Assembly: GCA_028554795.2 (NCBI GenBank)
Contig: CM068824.1
Span: forward strand, 162,167,130-162,231,129
From: Sinohyriopsis cumingii
Lineage: Eukaryota > Mollusca > Bivalvia > Unionida > Unionidae
Length of the DNA: 64,000 nucleotides
Direction of reading: 5' to 3'
Program-made: the position numbers and the translations under genes
The notes under the pieces: model-generated
Told to the model about the DNA's origin: nothing
Seen by the model: only the letters and a program-made list of their open reading frames with translations
Databases searched by the model: none
Shown: positions 1 to 14,814 of the stretch, in pieces
Layout of the letters: each line of letters opens with the position of its first letter
Numbering within the stretch: position 1 is the first letter of the stretch

Positions 1-174
1 TTTCGTAGCATTAGAGGTCGTTCACCTTCATCATACCACTTATTCCATATTATTTGGGAATAAAACGTGTCAACATCTGTTATCAGCAATGGCGTACTTG
101 AATCTAACAGCTTATAAAGATTTTTAGAACTAAACATTTACCACTGACGTTTGAAAATAAATTTTTGCCCCCAA

Positions 175-180
<6 letters not shown>
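1..180. repeat. Dispersed direct repeat, left copy
   Basis: This segment is repeated in the same orientation at about 1405-1590. The two share long stretches such as CACTTATTCCATATTATTTG, ATGGCGTACTTGAA and CTAAACATTTAC with scattered substitutions. Both run into CT-rich sequence at their right end. The copy may begin left of the window. I see no coding potential and do not recognise the repeat family. Confidence 0.75.
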
Positions 181-268
<88 letters not shown>

Positions 269-289
269 CACACACACACACGCACACAT
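181..289. repeat. (CT)n(CA)n compound microsatellite
   Basis: An uninterrupted CT run (about 181-228) passes directly into a CA run with two CG interruptions. The Ser/Leu and Thr/His reading frames across it are low-complexity artefacts. Confidence 0.98.
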
Positions 290-516
290 ATACAGAGAGG
301 GCGATGCAATTAATCTTCAGCATCACGGGCAAACATTGTCATACGCATATAATTAGGGGCCCCGAAAGGATGTTTACCTCTCGCGAAATTCTAAATTAAA
401 ATCGGGGTTTGTTATGGTTGGAAAGCAGTGTACTAACCAAATAGACGTGTACGTATATCTATTTTCATAGCTATTAACCAGTCAAAGTATACAAAGTATA
501 GTCTTCGTCAAAGCGT

Positions 517-708
517 AGTTAATGTATTGTCAAGGACAAGCCTATTCGAGTTAATGTATTGTCAAGGACAAGCCTATTCGAGTTAATGTATTCTCGAGGA
601 CAAGTCTATTCGAGTTAATGTATTGTCAAGGACAAGCCTATTCGAGTTAAAGTATTGTCAAGGACAAGCCTATTCGAGTTAATGTATTGTCAAGGACAAG
701 CCTATTCG
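517..708. repeat. 32-bp minisatellite, six units
   Basis: Six head-to-tail units of 32 bp begin AGTTAATGTATTGTCAAGGA and end CCTATTCG. The third unit differs at a few bases and the fifth has one change; the others are identical. The near-identity implies recent expansion or homogenisation. Confidence 0.95.
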
Positions 709-1404
709 AATTTTTGCCGTTTCTTGTTTAAATTCCCAGATTATTAATTTTTTCATCTAGGCAAAGTTTTCTTTGCTTTTAAACATGATATTAAATGTAT
801 TTCATGTTACCCATACAAGTGAAGTTCCGGTGATATACACATTGTTAGCTTTTTTCAGCATTGTAGCATCGTCTGAATCGTTTAAATTTCAAGCGAAATG
901 TATATATTTACCTAATACTGACGCAGCATTAAGAAAACCATATGAACATAACAATCATACATTTTTTTAAATGAGCAGTTTCAAAGGTTAGTAAAATGTA
1001 CTGTTTAAAATGTACCTTTAATTCAAATCAACGGTTTGTACACAAATAATTAGTTTGAAAAAGATGTTTGCTGAGCACAGTACATCATTCTAACGCCCTC
1101 GTGTCATTCTTGTTTGTGTGCAACAAAATTACGATTCTAAATTGGCTGTGTACACGCCGAGGAGCACAATTTACACAAACTACTGAAGAAACATAAATAT
1201 TTTTATTGTATGACTAGACGTTTCAACTTCCTATGATTAATGGAGGGGTGAACTAAGGCTCACAGAATCTCCTGCCCCTCCGGATCCCCCCCCCCCCCAT
1301 TTGTGTATGGTTAGCTGATATTGTGCCGGTGAATTTAAGAGCCAACTTTTATATTTCCTCTCTATACACAGATGGCCAAGGTTGTTTACAAAGTAGAATA
1401 CCCA
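709..1404. other. Intergenic, nothing recognised
   Basis: AT-rich sequence with only short stop-broken reading frames. The one notable item is a poly-C run of about ten bases near 1288-1297. Confidence 0.6.
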
Positions 1405-1590
1405 TGTAGCATTAGAGGCCCTTCATCTTCAGCACACCACTTATTCCATATTATTTGCCAATAAAACGTTTCCACAGCTGTTTTCAGCAGTGGCGTACTT
1501 GAACACAACAGCTTATATAGATTTTTAAAGCTAAACATTTACGACTGACATTTGCAAATAAATCTCTGCGTCCTCTCTCTTTCTCGTTTT
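1405..1590. repeat. Dispersed direct repeat, right copy
   Basis: This is the second copy of the segment at 1-180, in the same orientation and about 1.4 kb away. Divergence is moderate, with both substitutions and a few small indels. Confidence 0.75.
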
Positions 1591-1789
1591 GTACATTGTA
1601 AAATTAACAATTATACATTTATTGATTGTACAAGTTTACACTAAATTTGCTTTTTGTGAAGCCTGTCTAAAATATCTAACAATGTTTTTCGATCCCGTTC
1701 ACTTAAGTAGACAAACGTGATTCATGCTGGAACATAACGCATAACCTTAATATCATATCAAAACTAATTTAATAGCAACCATAAATAAG

Positions 1790-1900
1790 GCACCTGCTAG
1801 TACAAGTCATTGGTATGATTCGGCTGGGGTTCGAACCTGCGACTTCCTGCATCTGAGGCGGACGCAATAATCACTAGTCCATCGGAGAGGTCGCATTTAA
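1790..1900 (-). mobile_element. tRNA-derived SINE head, minus strand
   Basis: Read on the minus strand, this has an A-box-like start (GGACTAGTGATTATTGCGTC), an anticodon-stem-like stretch and a clear B box, GGTTCGAACCC, at tRNA spacing. After the B box comes TCATACCAA, which also follows the B box of the SINE at 37836-38207. The two are probably members of one family. Its 3' end is not clear. Confidence 0.65.
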
Positions 1901-2112
1901 CTTTCATATACGAAAAATATTGTCAGAATGCAAAATACCATTATGTGATGAACAATCTTTACCACAACCAATCCTGATTTTAAGCAAAATAACATAATCT
2001 GCCATAATTTAAATTTTACCCCTAAAAATGATTTTAGATATCTTAATGGGGATAATAAGTACTTGATTGATAATGGCTAGAAGAGCATATTACTGTATGT
2101 CAGAACGTTATA

Positions 2113-2331
2113 TAATCTATACCAGATACTAACGTTGTAGAACCTATACCAGCTACTAACGTCGTAGAACCTAAACAAGATACTAACGTTGTAGAACCTA
2201 TCCCAGCTACAAACATTATAGAATCTATACCGGATCACGTAAATGATACTTTAAAAAGTAAGTATACTAACGGAGCTGAAGTAGTTGAATGCTGCAGACA
2301 AAATGATCACCTGAAGAAATATACTCAATGA
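2113..2331 (+). repeat. 27-bp minisatellite in an open reading frame
   Basis: About four and a half units of 27 bp (nine codons) stay open in one frame. They read as repeats of the type V-E-P-I-P-A-T-N-V, followed by a 40-residue non-repetitive tail ending at a TGA at 2329-2331. The frame is open from 2116 but has no ATG. It could be a 3'-terminal exon, a decayed coding exon, or a minisatellite whose unit length happens to be a multiple of three. Function is unknown. Confidence 0.4.
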
Positions 2332-6055
<3,724 letters not shown>

Positions 6056-6060
6056 TCTCT

Positions 6061-6121
<61 letters not shown>
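6056..6121. repeat. (CT)n microsatellite
   Basis: A near-perfect CT run of about 60 bp. Confidence 0.97.
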
Positions 6122-6125
<4 letters not shown>

Positions 6126-6254
6126 CATAAGCGCTTGGAAAAGGCATTCTTCACTTTTTCACATCTGCGAAGACCTCGGTAATTAAAAACAGAAATTATT
6201 TTACGTCCTGAGGGTTTACAGATTTGAGGGCTTATGCTATCTATGGTTGTGAAT

Positions 6255-6336
6255 TTATTTGTGTGTGTTATATGTGTGTGGATGTATTTGTGTGTGGGTT
6301 ATTGTATGTGTGCGTGTGTTATATGTGTGTGGATAT

Positions 6337-6384
<48 letters not shown>
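6255..6384. repeat. Imperfect then perfect (GT)n tract
   Basis: Degenerate TGTGTG/TATATGTGTGTGG sequence leads into a pure GT run at about 6340-6384. A weaker TG-rich patch follows at 6568-6640. Confidence 0.95.
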
Positions 6385-6386
<2 letters not shown>

Positions 6387-7500
6387 AGGTCCGACAAGAG
6401 GGGGAGGGGGCAACCATGGATATATCCCAGGGGTCCGGTCCCGTAAGGAGGTTAGGGCCGAACAACACTTTAATTGTATAAAAGAATTTTTTTGTTTGAA
6501 CAAGGACTATGCGAGGCCCGGGTGTTCCTTACCCCAGGGCTCGTGATCGCTCTCTACGGTCCTGTGTTGATGTATATGTGTGTGTATGTTTGTGGTTGTA
6601 TATGTGGGTCTGTGTTTGTATGGATGTATCTCTGTGTATATGTATTTAATGCGGTATTCTATTTTATTGCTTTTATTTACAGCACATGAGACTGGGTTAC
6701 AAGTTCTCACAATTTAGCAATAGCCTTTACCCATAGCATTTAAGTACACGAAATGTAGCGAGGAATAAATAGCATGTATTTCTACTTATGCTTAAGTCGG
6801 TAACATAGCGCACTGATGCAAATGAATAGCGATAGTGACAGATTTATCATACTAGAAAAGTTAATACATACTAAGTGTAAAGAAACTAATTTAAAGAAGA
6901 GAAATGAAAAGGGGGTGGGTGGAGATACAACGATTCCGTGACAGGTGTTGGACGTTGATTATGTGTAGTTTGTCTTCGACGATTATTGAAATTTTTTGTA
7001 TCTTTAATATAAGTCTGGAAGATTTGAAAAGGCTGGTGTTTAGGTCTTTTGCATTGATGACAATTAGATTATCCTGGCGGCAACATTCATAATTAATTGA
7101 GGACTTACATCATTATGCAAAAGATTCAAAAGATTCAAAAAATCTTGAAGCTTAAAAATCAGTTACACGCTGCATGGACTGCAGCAGAAAAGAGAGGACC
7201 GTTCATGCAAAATGCATAATTGAATTGATTTCTGACCTTCTCATCTTCATGAGTCTTGCAAAATAAGAAGTTTGATTCATTGAATCAGTCTTTAAAAAGT
7301 ATAACTAATTCTAAGAAATAAATTGCAAAGCTTTATTTTAACCATTGTTTACAAATATTTTCAAAGCAAAGAGTATGGTGAAAAGAATACACAAGTAGTT
7401 CGTTTCTGGTTAAATGGACAAAAGTTTTAGTTTTCTGTGTCATATAGTTTAACTAATCGAAATGCTTGCTACAATGGCTTGGTAAAAATGTCCAGTTATA
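6385..7500. other. Intergenic, nothing recognised
   Basis: No coding signal. GT-rich degenerate sequence is followed by AT-rich sequence. Confidence 0.55.
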
Positions 7501-7509
7501 AGCATCGTA

Positions 7510-7630
7510 ACAAATCAAAGTCTGCACAAACACAGGAAGAACTCGCCTACAGCTACTACACAGATTAACACATCAAACTCTACACAAACACAGGAAGAAC
7601 TCGTCTTTAGCTGCTACACACATTTACATC
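7510..7630. repeat. Two-unit tandem repeat, about 60 bp each
   Basis: The block containing ACAAACACAGGAAGAACTCG followed by AGCT(A/G)CTACACA occurs twice head to tail with small differences. Confidence 0.85.
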
Positions 7631-7943
7631 TTGGTATATTGTGAACAAAATTCATATGTTGCTTTGATCATCGAATATATCATCATTAACAGCAAAACGG
7701 CAGAAAAATACAATGACATATATTAAAATGTCATCTTTATAGTACAGTTATCAATTATACAATACTTATGATAGTCTTCCATGTATATATGTCGTGGGAA
7801 CGTACTACAAAAAGAAGTTATCCAGGGTGGTGATAGGTAATTAGGAAGGTAGGTCAGTGGGCATGCTAACTAAACAGACATCGTTTGTGTACAGAAAGTG
7901 ATGAACACTGTATGCCCATTTAGTATGATAACATCTTATTACA

Positions 7944-8681
7944 TCAAAGAAGTTTACTTTTTCCGAAGTTAATATCATACTCCCGTGTCTTTGTGTTGTG
8001 GAACGTTGGTTTTCCTATAAATTTAAGGGCACTGACGAGTTCATCCGCCGAAAATACGTCCGAACCGTATTCCACTTCTCTATAACGATGACTGGTGGGG
8101 CGCTGGTATGAGAAGTTGACGGTTCTTGCGAATGAATCTCCTCGTGCGGGAACATAGGAACTCTCAAGTAGTTTCTGCCGAATGTACTGCGGATCTAGAC
8201 TTTTCTGGAACAATGTTGACGTTGTGTCGTTACAAACATGTAAACTTATCTCGCTCCTACCTTTCACGTGATCTTCATATTTCTTCTTGGTCTGCACAGC
8301 TTGGATTGCTTTAGGTTTGAATATCATGCCTCTGTCTTCTTGACTACCTTTCTTTAATGCTTCAGGCGTGGATGTGCCGACAGGATCTTCAGGACGTTCG
8401 AGTCGAAGTCCAAACTTTCCATCGTAAAATTTTGGGACTCCTTGTACCAGAGGCATCATTGTGTATTCGTCTCGGGGGTAGTAGTCAACCATATTCGGAG
8501 TGTAAGGTGGGTCTGGAACTCTCGTCTGGAAGCTCCAACCCTGCGGTCGAGGAATTTTTGCTAGGGCCCGTTTAGTCTCCTCTTCATTCGACGTCTCAGT
8601 GCTGGAAGTCAATGCTGATTTTTCTTTTGTTTTAAAACGCACAAACCTCTTTCCTTTGACATTTCTCTCCTTCACTGACAT
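7944..8681 (-). CDS. Unrecognised 245-residue protein, single open exon
   Basis: I do not recognise this protein. The frame is open for 245 codons from an ATG at 8679-8681 to a stop at 7944-7946, and its base composition is clearly less AT-rich than its surroundings; both support real coding. The N-terminal 35 residues are basic and polar and probably disordered. The centre is rich in Pro, Tyr and Arg (for example PRPQGWSF and YYPRDEYTMMPL). The C-terminal 70 residues contain YVPARGDSF and FHNTKTREYDINFGKSKLL. There is no signal peptide or membrane segment. The Tyr/Pro/Arg-rich, domainless style recalls small axonemal microtubule-associated proteins, but that is only an impression. It may be an intronless gene, a retrocopy, or the last exon of a longer gene whose 5' exons were not found. 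No close AATAAA is evident on the minus strand; the nearest I noticed (TTTATT on plus) is near 7332. Confidence 0.7.
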   Translation of the reverse strand: MSVKERNVKGKRFVRFKTKEKSALTSSTETSNEEETKRALAKIPRPQGWSFQTRVPDPPYTPNMVDYYPRDEYTMMPLVQGVPKFYDGKFGLRLERPEDPVGTSTPEALKKGSQEDRGMIFKPKAIQAVQTKKKYEDHVKGRSEISLHVCNDTTSTLFQKSLDPQYIRQKLLESSYVPARGDSFARTVNFSYQRPTSHRYREVEYGSDVFSADELVSALKFIGKPTFHNTKTREYDINFGKSKLL

Positions 8682-9185
8682 TTTCTAAGGTCACGTTGAG
8701 AATAAAGATACTGAATACCACCATAATCTCAATCTGAGTCTGGTAAAATTCACTTCCACCTGGCGGCCATTTAGTTGTATCGTCTTTAAATTAAAGATCC
8801 ATACACAGCCCTTGTAACAGATATCTATACTTTGGACAATAGAAGCAATGAAGATTACAAATCGGAACAGCGAATCTTCAGCGAATGAAATAATGGAGAA
8901 CATTCTTTTGCATAAACAATATATATATATGACATCATAGCAAGAAAATAACTGTGTGAATTATATCGCAAATAGAAGTTTTAAAAAAAAGTCAAACGAT
9001 AACTTATTTCTGAAGTAATTATATTTATTTTAGTCGGGTGAAGATACTGCTAGAAGTATCAAAGGGTAATTAGTATTTTATGTCCATTCAAAACAGGTGT
9101 CACTTTCGTCAGTCACTGTGAGTGTATCAAATAGCATAGCTGTATTACTTACCTCGTCCTGTTTTTAATGTTCAGACATAAGAAA
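8682..9185. other. Upstream flank of the 7944-8681 gene
   Basis: This region would hold the promoter or 5' exons of the minus-strand gene. A short TA-rich stretch at 8919-8930 could act as a TATA element, but nothing decides it. Confidence 0.35.
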
Positions 9186-9318
9186 GAGGCCGACTGGTCT
9201 AAGGAGCTCACATTAATAAATCACTCACTTCTCACCTCTGTTTGCATGAGATCGAGTCTCGTTCTCGGTCAGCATGGTTATGTGAGAAAGCTTGCCAGTA
9301 GCTTCTAACTCGGCAAAT
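9186..9318 (+). mobile_element. tRNA-Leu-derived SINE, head portion only
   Basis: GGCCGACTGGTCTAAGGAGC matches the A-box region of the SINE family at 24612-24866. A B-box-like GATCGAGTCTC follows, then the body start GTGAGAAAGCTTGCCAGTAG. The rest of the body and the CAA tail are missing. This is an old copy truncated at its 3' end. Confidence 0.75.
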
Positions 9319-9461
9319 AATTGCAGACTTGCGACTTTTACATAATCATATACGGTATGAAGCCAGATATTCAAAAACAGCCATGTAATACCTTTACAGT
9401 AAGACAGTGTATTGCTAAAAAACGAAACATAGTCATGCTTATGGGATTTCTTGAACTGGCA

Positions 9462-9733
9462 TCTACACTGTTCTCGTCACACATCTACACTGTTTCCCTC
9501 GCACATCTACACTGTGCTCGTGACACGTCTACACTGTAATTGTCACATATCTTCACTGTTTTTCTCGCACATCTACACTGTGTTCGTGACACGTCTACAC
9601 TATTATTGTCACATATCTACACTGTTTTCATCGCACATCTACACTGTGCTCGTGACACGTCTACACTGTTATTGTCACATATCTACACTGTTATTGTCAC
9701 ATACTCACACTGTTATTGTCACATGTCTACAAT
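9462..9733. repeat. 22-bp minisatellite with trimeric higher order
   Basis: About twelve units begin TCTACACTGT. Their variable ends fall into three types (CTCGCACA, CTCGTGACACG, ATTGTCACATA) that recur in the same order three times, giving a 66-bp higher-order period. Two further units of the third type follow. Reading frames across it (His-Ile-Tyr-Thr-Val repeats) are artefacts. Confidence 0.9.
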
Positions 9734-10635
9734 GCGCGTATCACGCAAATATAAAGTACTATACTGTTTATGTTTTTGGAAAGAAGTTTGGGAGGGGGAC
9801 TGAATGGAATTTAAAAGTGTGCATAAATTATTTACTCAGATCGTACTCTGCAATCAAAAAGTAGGGTCAGAAATACTGTTTGTACCAGATCATGAAAGAA
9901 TTTCTGGATTTTTTTCACAACTTGCATATACACTACACCACGTAAATCTAATATTGTACAAACTGAGCTGTCTGCAACAGTTTGTTAAGGCTGAACCTTT
10001 TACGTATCAGATACGAGATGTTGAGTCTAATCGATCACTGATATCGATATAGAATAATTTTCATCCGTCCTTCCATCGATTCACACATATGAGTGTGCAA
10101 TTTTCGTAAACCTATAACTTTGTTTCTACAATGTAACGTTTGACGGAGATTATTCCATATTTCACATCCATTGCTTAGTGTAATTATAAACACTTTTTAA
10201 ATAACATTTTATGGATATAATTGAATTGAGTCCATATAAATGGATGCCCTTATATCTTAGAGCTTATAAGAGGAGTCTGTACTTTTTGGTATCAATCCCT
10301 AGTTCGATCAATTGGTGATCAGTTACCACTTATCATATTCCAGGATGACTTTCCGACAATGCATATGCCATTATTTTATCTCATAGTGTTAAGATCCCTG
10401 CTTGAGTTAAAGTTCTTGTCTTATTACTAAATATTATCACGCAAGATTTGTAATAATACTTTCATATTTCCATTGATGAGGTAGCAATGTACAATATAAC
10501 TGACGAAACACTACATTTGTAGGAAACTAAGATCATCAGGAAACGTATCACAGCTACAGTTCAGTCAGCCAGTAAACTTTACAAATTTATTATGCATTCA
10601 TCAGTGAATACAAAGTATAAAAATGTAGGTAGCTC
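9734..10635. other. Intergenic, nothing recognised
   Basis: No coding signal. About 10160-10220 (GATTATTCCATATTTCA onward) resembles 12140-12210 and belongs to the dispersed repeat pair noted there. Confidence 0.5.
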
Positions 10636-10638
10636 TCC

Positions 10639-10909
10639 GCCCTGTCTTATCGTCACTTTATTTTTTTGTGGTAAAATTCTGCCCTGTCTTACCCCCACTT
10701 CATATTTTTTGTGGTACAATTCTACCCTGTTTTACCCTCACTTCATAATTTTTGTATTAAAATTCTGCCCTGTCTTACCCCTACTTCATATTTTTGTGGT
10801 ACAATTCTGCCCTGCCTTACCCCACTTCATATTTGTTGTATTAAAAGTCTGCCCTGTCTTATCCCTCTTCATATTTCTTGTGGTACAATTCTGCCCTGTT
10901 ATTACACCA
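10639..10909. repeat. Minisatellite, about 43-bp unit, six units
   Basis: Units follow the pattern TCTGCCCTGTCTTACCCC, ACTTCATATTTTTGTGGTAC, AAT. Substitutions and short indels between units break any common reading frame. Confidence 0.9.
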
Positions 10910-12010
10910 CTTGTTACGTGGCGGTGCTTTGCTTTGGTTATCGTTATCTAGATGATGATAGACCAGGGTGTTATTGTCCTCATCCAGTAACTAATAAGAC
11001 AAAGTAAGAAAATAATGGCCGGAATAGCAAAGATCTGAACAGACATATATAACAGAACAACACGAGACTCCGCATGTAAAATATAACCATTTAATCAATT
11101 ACATAAACAAAATGAAACTGAACATGGTATTTGAATGATACACCTTCTCATACTTTTCATACACCTTCTCTTAGAAATAAAGTTATTAAATTTATAAGAA
11201 ATGCATAACATGGCTGATTCCTGCCAATTCAACGTTTGTGACAGGCTTCAGTCGCCGTATTTTTTTTCCCTTTCTCTCTATCTCTCCAGCATCCTTTCGA
11301 GTCATCAAACGTAGCTGGACTGTCTGCTCTCCCACTGCATGGCATATGCATGGAGCTATTGTTTCCTTTGTGCCTTCTCGAGACTCGCTCTTTTCTATGC
11401 AGCCGAATCTCTTTGTTCGTTGAAGTTCAGTGTCCTTCAACTTCCAAGCATCTGTCCCTTGTAAAATTCAACGAAACTATACTTGTTTTCTCCCGGAGTC
11501 AACTTCTTGCCTTCCCGCAGAAACTTAGACTGACTAAACATTTAATGGAGAATACTTAAAGCATTGAATTTCGTCTGGGAAACACAACCCCTTATTTAGC
11601 TTAGCCAATCACAATTACATTTTTCTAACAGCCGAAAACTAAGTCACGAATATCCAGGTTAAAGTAATACCTCATATTTCCACGCTTTCTTAATAACTAT
11701 ATCTGGAAAATCTCATTATTTCCAATGGGACAAATTTGTTGCAGGATTATTCCAACCCAGACATTTTCCCGCTACTTAACCCACATTAACCTGGCTTCGT
11801 CTATGTCTCTAACCGTTATCTCAATTAAACAATCAATCATGTCTCAGCAGGAGCATCAAACCCATCGTAGTCTAGCGATTATTGCTGGCCTGGCCCATAT
11901 GTCAATGTTAAATGTCACGTGTCACACCAACCGCGACAAGATTCACTCAGTTATGATTTGCCATCTTTCGTAAAGTACTTTGTTACAGCTGTCATACCCT
12001 CAGTTTGTAA
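10910..12010. other. Intergenic, nothing recognised
   Basis: Slightly less AT-rich around 11220-11450, where both strands stay open for 60-80 codons. I see no recognisable product and do not call a gene. Confidence 0.45.
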
Positions 12011-12014
12011 TTGT

Positions 12015-12210
12015 TGCGATGCAGCTCTGCCCTATCTTACTCCAACTTCATATTAGATGTGACTCAACTCCACCCTATCTTACCCCCACCTCATATTTGT
12101 TGCGGGCATTGTAATGCTGAAATTTGCATAGCTTTTCAAGATTATTCCATATTTCATACCAATAGGTTAGTGTTGTTATCGTTACTTTTTATATTACATT
12201 TTAAAGATGT
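12015..12210. repeat. Diverged echo of the 10.1-10.9 kb repeat
   Basis: Two diverged units of the 10639 minisatellite (CTGCCCTATCTTACTCCAAC and CACCCTATCTTACCCCCACC) are followed by GATTATTCCATATTTCATAC, which also occurs near 10148. The same elements are therefore present at both places in a different order, implying an old local duplication. Confidence 0.65.
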
Positions 12211-14585
12211 AATTGGCCAACTATAATAATGTCAATGCACTGAAAATGTTGTTTCCTACCTGTCTTTTAAAAAAATAATATCACATTTTGCAGCATGTTG
12301 AAGTCCTTGAATTGCTGCATTTTGAAAATAGTCTATACCTACAGCGAATTTTTTCCTGCGCGGCTTTATACTGGATATTAGAGGGATATTGACTGCTATA
12401 AGGTTCACTGTTGGGTATCAATCAGTCGATAGTAGGGGATAGAGTAGGAGGTACTGAATCTAACTGTATCAGACAAGATGTAATAAAACAACACTCATAT
12501 GTATATTTCATGGAATAATGAATAATATGCTAATTAGTCTCATTGTAAAGCCAGTTAACACTGTCAGGTGGTCAATTAGGTGCTTATTATTATGCTTCAC
12601 TTGTCAATAAAAACAGCAGGTAGTTTTTGTGTCGAACACCCAATGAGCTAACACTAAAGAGACTTTTCTAAACGAAACCCATATAGACTAAAGGAAAGGT
12701 ACAGCTCCCCCTAACGTGAAAACGTCCTTTCTCTCCAACGTGGAAACGTCCTTTAAGTTTTGTGTGTCATATGACTGAATTTTTTCTGTATAGGTTTTGG
12801 TAAAAAATTAGCCGTGGAGTTAAGCAAGGAGAAGTTCACTCTCCAGGCCCTTTTTATGAAGATATTAAAATAAAATTGCATTGTAGTGGACAGACCAGAT
12901 TAACCCTTGAACAGATATTCATTTTGCTTTTTCTTTCTGTATATGGTATAATTCTGTTTTCAAAAGCTGCAGAAACACTGCATAATCTTGAATAATATTA
13001 CAACGAAAATAGGAATAGAGACTAAATATACCTAAAACAAAACGTTGTTGCACTTAGAAATGGAAGACTTTAATTACATTTCGAAAATGGTGGGACGGAG
13101 GATATTTATAGGTTACTGCATTTGTATGAGAAAATACGAACGAGTGGGAATGAAGTATCCATCCGATAAAACGAGTTTTCTCCATACAAATGAAGTAACC
13201 CATCTACCAAAGACTTAATTATAAAACATACACTACACGAAACAAAGTAATTGAATTTATGCTGTATTCCAAAAAAATACACGATCGTAGATTCATAATA
13301 TACAATAACAATATTTATGCGCACATAGCACTTCCCAGCACTCGACATCAGTTTTAAACAGAAACATCGTGTTGGTCGACTTAAAATTGAATGGAGTCAT
13401 ATTCATATTGTGAACGAATGCGCATTTCAACAGCTTTTCCAGTTGGTCCAGAATGATTGTTTTTTTTTGTGTGTGTGTGGTAGATTCTACTAAGTTCCAC
13501 TGATTATGGACTGGATTTTTTAGCTGTGTCAGTTCCATACAAAATACATTTGTCTGTGATTTGAGCAGGAAGGAATGTGTCTTGACTCAGCTGCATGTGT
13601 GTTTCTTTTCTGTCATTGAATGTTTGGAATCATAACGTGGGAGAAATATGAACCTTTTCAATTGTAGTTATCAAAACGATGCTAAAGAACATAACGTTCA
13701 TTTCCGATTAAATGCAGTAAGGACAATATTATTGCAGTTGGAAATGTAGTCGAAATTAAAGTGCAAGCTTTAGAAGCCTTGATGTATCTCACGTAATTCG
13801 GATTTGCTGAACTAAGAAAGTATATTTTTGAGAAAATTCAAGATGCAAAAATTTAAGTATATTTTTGACATTCTTATTACCAGCTAAAGAAGACTTGTTT
13901 ATGCTTGGTCACTTGCATGCTCTTTGCAGGAACCACAGTTATGTTATGACCTGACCTGTATGGTGTCTATCGCTAGCCTAAATCCAAAAACATTGTCTCA
14001 AGAAAGTTAACGTGGAAAATTTGCAAAGCAGCTGGTGTGTAGTAGTCCATTCAGTCAGCAGAAATAAGAATTTTTCGTCATCTTGGCTTATCGTATCTGA
14101 TAGATATGCGATAGCCCTTGCGCTCAGTATGCCTGTCTATGCTATTTATGTAACCCGGAGATCACTGGTCATAGTCTGCACCATTCCATTAACGAAAAGA
14201 TACCAACCGTTCTCCTAAATAACTGTTTAAATGATCAGAATGGTATATTCAGCACTGTGTCTCTCACGTTTGTTGAAGACTTCGCGAATATCGTGTTCAT
14301 TCATTTGATTGTTTGAAAGTTTCATTTGTGACTCAGTAAACTCCTCCATTGTTCCCGTTATCATCTCTACTTTCAAATAGACGAAATAGATGCATTAGTT
14401 CATCCACAAATATAATACTCTAATATCTACAGCGCCTACTACATGATTGCACATTGTTTGTTTACATAGTTGTTTCTATTGTACTATGCTATTTGTAGGC
14501 ACACGTGTCTTGCACGTGCGTGCGATATTAAGGTGTTCAGTGTCGTAAAATACTGGACGATTCTGGCAGTGTAAAGTTAACAGGG
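12211..14585. other. Intergenic, nothing recognised
   Basis: AT-rich and stop-dense on both strands. No repeats or RNA genes were detected by eye. Confidence 0.5.
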
Positions 14586-14597
14586 AAAAGTGGAGTA

Positions 14598-14795
14598 GTG
14601 TTGTTGTTGTTGTTGTTGTTCTAGGGTTTAACGCCATTTTTCAGCACAAGATAGGCTTTACATGGCGGCCAGTATAACTGGTGGAGGAAGGACCCTGGAA
14701 AACCCAAGGAAGAACCACCGATCCACGAGAAGCCACTGGCAGGCTTTCCCACGTAACCACGCTAGCCGGGCCTTGGACTCGAACCCACGCAGACG
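14598..14795 (-). mobile_element. tRNA-Leu-derived SINE, short-head subfamily
   Basis: The minus-strand element ends in a CAA-type tail (GTTGTTGTTGTT on plus). It is flanked by a 12-bp target-site duplication with one mismatch (AAAAGTGGAGTA at 14586-14597, AAAAATGGAGTA at 14796-14807). It lacks the A-box part of the tRNA head and starts at the same base as the copy at 31948-32134. Both share body variants such as CCTGGAAAACCCA and GCAGGCTTTCCCAC, which suggests a subfamily. Confidence 0.9.
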
Positions 14796-14814
14796 AAAAA
14801 TGGAGTATATATAT

